From: Novosphingobium acidiphilum DSM 19966
Lineage (GTDB): Bacteria; Pseudomonadota; Alphaproteobacteria; Sphingomonadales; Sphingomonadaceae
Direction of reading: 5' to 3'
NCBI RefSeq assembly: GCF_000429005.1
Contig: NZ_AUBA01000013.1
Coordinates: 49,082-113,081, forward strand
Length of the DNA: 64,000 nt
A program made the translations under genes and the position numbers. Shown here one piece after another: positions 60,646 to 64,000 of this stretch; the first letter of the stretch is position 1; the number at the start of each line of letters is the position of its first letter. Under the pieces are notes generated by a model that was not told the DNA's origin, made no database searches, and worked only from the letters and a program-made list of their open reading frames with translations.

Positions 60646-62253
60646 TTACAGATGCAGATCGGCAGGACGCGCGCGGCGCAGCCATTGCGCGACCCACATC
60701 CGGGTCATGACGACAGCGGTAAACACGCTGGTGGCGATGCCGATGATCAGCACCACGGCAAAGCCCTTGACCGGGCCCGAACCAAACCAGCCCATCAGCA
60801 CGGCGGCAATGATATTGGTGAAATTGGCGTCAAAAATGGCGCGCGTCGCCTCTTTATAGCCCACTTCCACCGCCTGCACCACGCGCCGTCCGCGATGGCG
60901 TTCTTCGCGGATGCGTTCATAGATCAGCACATTGGCATCGACCGCCGCACCGATCGTCAGCACGAAGCCGGCAATCCCCGGCAGCGTCAGCGTGGTGCCG
61001 ATCAGGCCCATGATCCCCAGGATCATGAACACGTTGAGCACCAGTGCGCAGCAGGCATAGACGCCAAACCGGCCATAGGTAACCAGGATGAACACCGCCA
61101 GCGCCAGCGTGCCGACGCCCATCGCGATCATCCCCTTGCGGATCGAATCCGCGCCAAGGTCCGGCCCGACGGTGCGTTCTTCGACCACTTTCAGATCAAC
61201 CGGCAAAGCCCCCGACCGCAGCGAGATCGCCAGCTGGCTGGCGCTGTCGGTGGTGAAATTGCCCGAGATCGCGGCGCTGCCGCCCAGGATCGCTTCGTGA
61301 ATATTGGGTGCCGACAGCACTTTGCCATCCAGGATGATCGCAAACGGTTTGCCCACGTTGGCCGCGGTCAGCTTGGCAAACTTTGCCCCGCCATCGGTGT
61401 TGAACGTGATCGACACGGTTGCCGCATTGGTCTGCGGATCGTTCGACAGCGTGGCATTGGTCAATTCGTCGCCGCGAATCCCGCCCAGGCGCTTGACCGC
61501 CAGCTTGGCCGCGGGTGCGCCCGCCTTGGCTTCGGCAAAGGGCACGATTTCATCGCCCGGAGGCGCGATGCCCTGCGCCACATCGGTGGGGTTGGCGTTC
61601 TGGTCGACCAGCTTGAATTCAAGCTTGGCGGTCTGGCCCAGCAGGTTTTTCAACGCCTGCGGGTCCTGAAGCCCGGGCACCTGCACAACAATGCGGTTGC
61701 TGCCCGAACGGATAATCGTCGGTTCCTTGGTGCCCAGCGCGTCGATACGTTTGCGCACCACTTCGACCGCGGTTTCCATCGCCTGGCTGACTGCCTGGTC
61801 GATCCCTTCCTGCGTCGGGGCCAGGACAAAGCGATTGCCATCGACAACGCTGATCGTCCAGTCGCGCTTGCCGGTCAGGCCCGCACCGTTGGTCAGCGGC
61901 AGCACCGCTTCGCGCACCGCGTCGATCTTGCCCGGATCATCAACCAGAAAGCTGAGCGCGCCGTTGTTGTTCGAAATGTCGCTGATCCGCACCGGCTGGC
62001 TCATCTGGCGCAGCTTGTTGCGCACCGATTCTTCCATGCCTTCGATCCGCTGCGTGCGGACCTGTGCGGGATCGGCCTCGAGCATCAGGTGGCTGCCACC
62101 GGCCAGGTCGAGCCCCAGATTGACTTTGGGTTCGGGGATGCCGGCGGGCCAGCGATACCCGGCCACATCGACCACCGAGGGCAGCGCCGAAGCGGCGGCC
62201 ACGATCGTGATCAGCCAAAGGAAGATCACCTTCCAGCGCGGGAAATCGAGCAT
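60646..62253 (-). CDS. secD: Protein translocase subunit SecD
   Basis: The 535-residue protein begins MLDFPRWKVIFLWLITIVAA and shows NLGLDLAGGSHLMLEAD (family D1 motif), a large periplasmic P1 region, and the C-terminal helices with GAAVDANVLIYERIREE, the conserved proton-path segment. AAGGA seven bases before the ATG. Partner of SecF and YajC, all in one leftward operon. Confidence 0.97.
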   Translation of the reverse strand: MLDFPRWKVIFLWLITIVAAASALPSVVDVAGYRWPAGIPEPKVNLGLDLAGGSHLMLEADPAQVRTQRIEGMEESVRNKLRQMSQPVRISDISNNNGALSFLVDDPGKIDAVREAVLPLTNGAGLTGKRDWTISVVDGNRFVLAPTQEGIDQAVSQAMETAVEVVRKRIDALGTKEPTIIRSGSNRIVVQVPGLQDPQALKNLLGQTAKLEFKLVDQNANPTDVAQGIAPPGDEIVPFAEAKAGAPAAKLAVKRLGGIRGDELTNATLSNDPQTNAATVSITFNTDGGAKFAKLTAANVGKPFAIILDGKVLSAPNIHEAILGGSAAISGNFTTDSASQLAISLRSGALPVDLKVVEERTVGPDLGADSIRKGMIAMGVGTLALAVFILVTYGRFGVYACCALVLNVFMILGIMGLIGTTLTLPGIAGFVLTIGAAVDANVLIYERIREERHRGRRVVQAVEVGYKEATRAIFDANFTNIIAAVLMGWFGSGPVKGFAVVLIIGIATSVFTAVVMTRMWVAQWLRRARPADLHL

Positions 62254-62274
62254 CTGCTGGTCCTTCGTCCTGGC

Positions 62275-62619
62275 TCAGTCGTTGGCCACGGTCGTGCCGC
62301 CCGGCGGCACGATATCGCCCAGCGTCGATTTGATCGCACGCACTTTAACCCCGGTGGCGATTTCAAGATCGACCGTGGCTTCGTCCACGCGCACGACTTT
62401 GGCAATCAGACCGCCGGCCGTGACCACCTGATCGCCCTTTTTCAGCGCGGAAATCTTCTGCTGGTGATCCTTCTGCTTGCGCATCTGCGGGCGCAGCACC
62501 AGGAAATAGAACACCGCCGCCATGGGGATCAGCGGCAGCAGGCCCGTATAAAACGGCGGGTCACCGGCGGTCTGGGCAGCGGCCAGGTCAAGGATGGAAA
62601 GCAAGGCAGGTCCGTTCAT
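62275..62619 (-). CDS. yajC: Preprotein translocase accessory subunit YajC
   Basis: The 114-residue protein has one N-terminal helix (LLPLIPMAAVFYFLVLRPQM) followed by RKQKDHQQKISALKKGDQVV and VTAGGLIAKVVRVDE, which is the YajC signature. It associates with SecDF. First gene of yajC-secD-secF, 21 bases before secD. Confidence 0.95.
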   Translation of the reverse strand: MNGPALLSILDLAAAQTAGDPPFYTGLLPLIPMAAVFYFLVLRPQMRKQKDHQQKISALKKGDQVVTAGGLIAKVVRVDEATVDLEIATGVKVRAIKSTLGDIVPPGGTTVAND

Positions 62620-62830
62620 GAATCTGGGTCAATTGGTCGCATCACGCCATATCGGGCGGAAGGGACACGTTTTAAACCCCCACCACCCGGACGTGCCGCG
62701 CCGACTAGCAGCTTGGCCGGGCCAAGGCAAACCGAAGCGATGTGCCGGCCCCGGGCACACCCCACAAAAAATAGTCGCCGCAACCCGCTTGCCATCGGGC
62801 CATGCCCTCCGTATAGGCCCGTCCCTCGGT

Positions 62831-62907
62831 CGGGACGTAGCGCAGCCTGGTAGCGCATCACACTGGGGGTGTGGGGGTCGGAGGTTCGAATCCTCTCGTC
62901 CCGACCA
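62831..62907 (+). tRNA. tRNA-Pro(GGG)
   Basis: A complete 77-base cloverleaf including encoded CCA. Acceptor CGGGACG / CGTCCCG, D arm GCGC-GCGC, anticodon stem TCACA / TGTGG with loop CTGGGGG (anticodon GGG), T arm GGAGG-TTCGAAT-CCTCT. The anticodon reads CCC and CCU proline codons. The region to its right differs in composition and carries an IS-type transposase, so this gene may be an integration site. Confidence 0.95.
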
Positions 62908-63201
62908 ATAAATCAGATACTTAGGCAACACACCCTGCCTAAAGCCACCTACCAGTAAGCACATAGTAAGCACCGGGCGCGATTTCGCCTCACGGGTGGC
63001 GCGCGCGCTGTCCGATGGGACCCGGTGTGACTAGCCCGACGCTCGCCCGCCCTATTCCAGCCGATCGACCGGCCGACGGCAATGCCGCCGCCGCTGTCGC
63101 GCGCCCAACCTTGGGAAACGGGTCCGGAAGGCGGGAGGTCAAGATTTTTGAGGGGGGCGCCCAAAATCCGCGCCAGTTTTTGGGTTTCTGGGGCATGCCG
63201 A
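62908..63201. other. Region downstream of tRNA-Pro, no gene recognised
   Basis: 294 bases without a supported gene. It starts with an AT-richer segment directly after the tRNA (two short AGTAAGCACATAGTAAGCAC direct repeats: AGTAAGCAC twice, about 62955-62975) and then becomes GC-rich. This could be the boundary of an inserted element. Confidence 0.35.
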
Positions 63202-63435
63202 CTAGGAGCCGTCTCGTGCGTACGCTTCACAGCCCTCCACAAAGGACTCACTGCGCCCACGGCATTGCTCTGGATCAGAAATCTGACGATGCTCCGCCCA
63301 GCGCCAGCCTGCTTCGTGGCCAGAGCAAGAGCCCTTGCATGCAGCCTCCCCTTCCGCTTCGATGTACGATTGCGGTCTGTGGCAAGCTCCCAACAGGATT
63401 GCAGTCAAAATTATCCAAGAAGTGAATTTTGACAT
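63202..63435 (-). CDS. Small lipoprotein-like protein
   Basis: A 77-residue protein with an N-terminal lipoprotein-type signal (MSKFTSWIILTAILLGAC, LGAC lipobox) and a mature part GHEAGWRWAEHRQISDPEQC ... SFVEGCEAYARDGS. The pattern GxxAGxxWAxxxxI...C...S.SFxxGCxAY recurs in small exported proteins I recall from several proteobacteria, with two conserved cysteines probably forming a disulfide. No function known. Lower GC than the chromosomal core. Confidence 0.68.
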   Translation of the reverse strand: MSKFTSWIILTAILLGACHRPQSYIEAEGEAACKGSCSGHEAGWRWAEHRQISDPEQCRGRSESFVEGCEAYARDGS

Positions 63436-63676
63436 AAAATCAGCCGCCGTTGGCTTTTTTGGTAGAAAGTCCGATTACTATTTCGCCGGGGCATAGTATG
63501 CGCAGCGAAAGCTGTTCAAAAAACCGCAATGATGTTCACTTCCCGGAATTTCTTCGCCGGGGCCGACCGTCAATGCGCGAATACATGCGGCCTGAGCGCC
63601 ATCTGTCAGATCAATTCTTTTATCATGACATGAAAGATAACGCGCTCTCTTGCTCATGTGCTCGATAGCATAAGCA
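63436..63676. other. Low-GC spacer before transposase, no gene recognised
   Basis: Two short open frames exist on opposite strands (63450-63668 plus, 63478-63750 minus), but neither has a ribosome site, recognisable motif or coding-type composition. The right part probably includes the left end of the insertion sequence; no terminal inverted repeat can be defined because the other end is outside the window. Confidence 0.35.
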
Positions 63677-64000
63677 TTAGGCGGCGTGGACAAATTTGAG
63701 CCAGTATCTGGCTGAGGCGATATGGACCATGCTGAGGAAGCTTTCTGCAAGCTGATCGTAGCGGGTAGCGATGGCGCGGTTGATTTTCAGGCGCCCGAAG
63801 AAGCGTTCGATGTGATTGCGTTCCTTGTAGAGCGTGCGATCATGTTCGACTTTAATCCGGCGGTTTGAGCGACCCGGGATGACGGCTTGGATGTTGCGAT
63901 TGGCAAGATCGGCTCGGATTGCGTCTGCGTCGTACCCCTTGTCGGCCAGGAGCGCCTTTGGTGCTCGTTCCGGCAATGCAATCAAAGTGTTATACGCCTT
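63677..64000 (-). CDS. IS5-family transposase, C-terminal part (runs off right edge)
   Basis: The frame is open to the window edge; the last 107 residues are visible. They contain LLADKGYDADAIRADLANRN (a catalytic Asp of the DDE domain) and HNHIERFFGRLKINRAIATR-type ERFFGRLK with the catalytic Glu, ending YDQLAESFLSMVHIASARYW. This is typical of the second half of two-frame IS5/IS427-group transposases. Whether the copy is intact cannot be seen. Confidence 0.88.
   Translation of the reverse strand, partial: KAYNTLIALPERAPKALLADKGYDADAIRADLANRNIQAVIPGRSNRRIKVEHDRTLYKERNHIERFFGRLKINRAIATRYDQLAESFLSMVHIASARYWLKFVHAA

Noticed and set aside
59200..62853. 1217-codon open frame on the plus strand
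   Set aside because: It is antisense to yajC, secD and secF, which are certain, and its translation is His/Arg/Gln-rich as expected of a shadow frame in GC-rich DNA.
63450..63750. Two short frames between the lipoprotein and the transposase
   Set aside because: No ribosome site, motif or coding-type composition, and they overlap each other on opposite strands.

Overview
The window is GC-rich chromosomal DNA from an alphaproteobacterium, most probably a sphingomonad (Novosphingobium or a close relative). This rests on gene content and order: hrcA-grpE diverging from rph-rdgB-hemW-xerC, a dnaK promoter that fits the alphaproteobacterial RpoH consensus, recN and ligA in one overlapping operon, a PEP-CTERM/XrtA-type sensor pair (PrsK/PrsR) beside a TIGR03013-type sugar transferase, and a large patatin-related protein. 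The genus is an inference. About 64 protein genes, one tRNA and several regulatory elements can be supported. No rRNA or CRISPR array was seen.

Layout. 1-2.1 kb: korA with the start of korB (2-oxoacid:ferredoxin oxidoreductase). 2.4-3.9 kb: esterase and rppH. 3.9-9.4 kb, minus strand: a Ser/Ala-rich protein, a TPR protein, rsmB, guaB and an M28 peptidase. 9.4-13.2 kb: poorly characterised secreted proteins, one with natural polyhistidine runs, plus an acetyltransferase and a PhnA-domain protein. 13.3-15.9 kb: sdhC-sdhD-sdhA, closed by a strong terminator and without sdhB. 16.1-17.8 kb: a short-chain dehydrogenase and prmA. 17.8-23.4 kb: the tightly overlapped operon recN, GNAT, ligA, LysE-type exporter, pncC. 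23.5-25.5 kb: an LpxH-like phosphoesterase with a glycosyltransferase. 25.6-31 kb: bamD, an Rrf2 regulator, a FucP-type sugar transporter, a HerA-like ATPase and a CaiB/BaiF CoA-transferase. 31-37.5 kb: TPR protein, prsR, prsK and sugar transferase, i.e. the regulatory part of an exopolysaccharide/PEP-CTERM system. 37.8-40.1 kb: the patatin-related protein. 40.1-45.7 kb: chaperones dnaJ, dnaK, grpE and their regulator hrcA, with a PCuAC copper-binding lipoprotein between. 45.8-49.2 kb: rph, rdgB, hemW, xerC. 49.2-53.1 kb: small conserved proteins, an L,D-transpeptidase, and a three-gene operon of unknown function (XRE regulator, four-helix membrane protein, exported Cys-containing protein). 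53.2-55.7 kb: a two-component system with an upstream PepSY-like protein. 55.9-59.6 kb: ABC-F ATPase, XRE regulator, glycosyltransferase. 59.7-62.6 kb: yajC-secD-secF. 62.8 kb: tRNA-Pro(GGG). From there to the edge the sequence looks accessory, with a small lipoprotein and a truncated IS5-type transposase.

Most of the window is core housekeeping: protein folding and export, DNA repair, RNA processing, respiration and purine synthesis. The parts that established families explain least are the 51.6-53.1 kb operon, the polyhistidine protein and its neighbours at 9.4-12.3 kb, the stand-alone HerA-like ATPase, and several perfect palindromes in divergent promoter regions.
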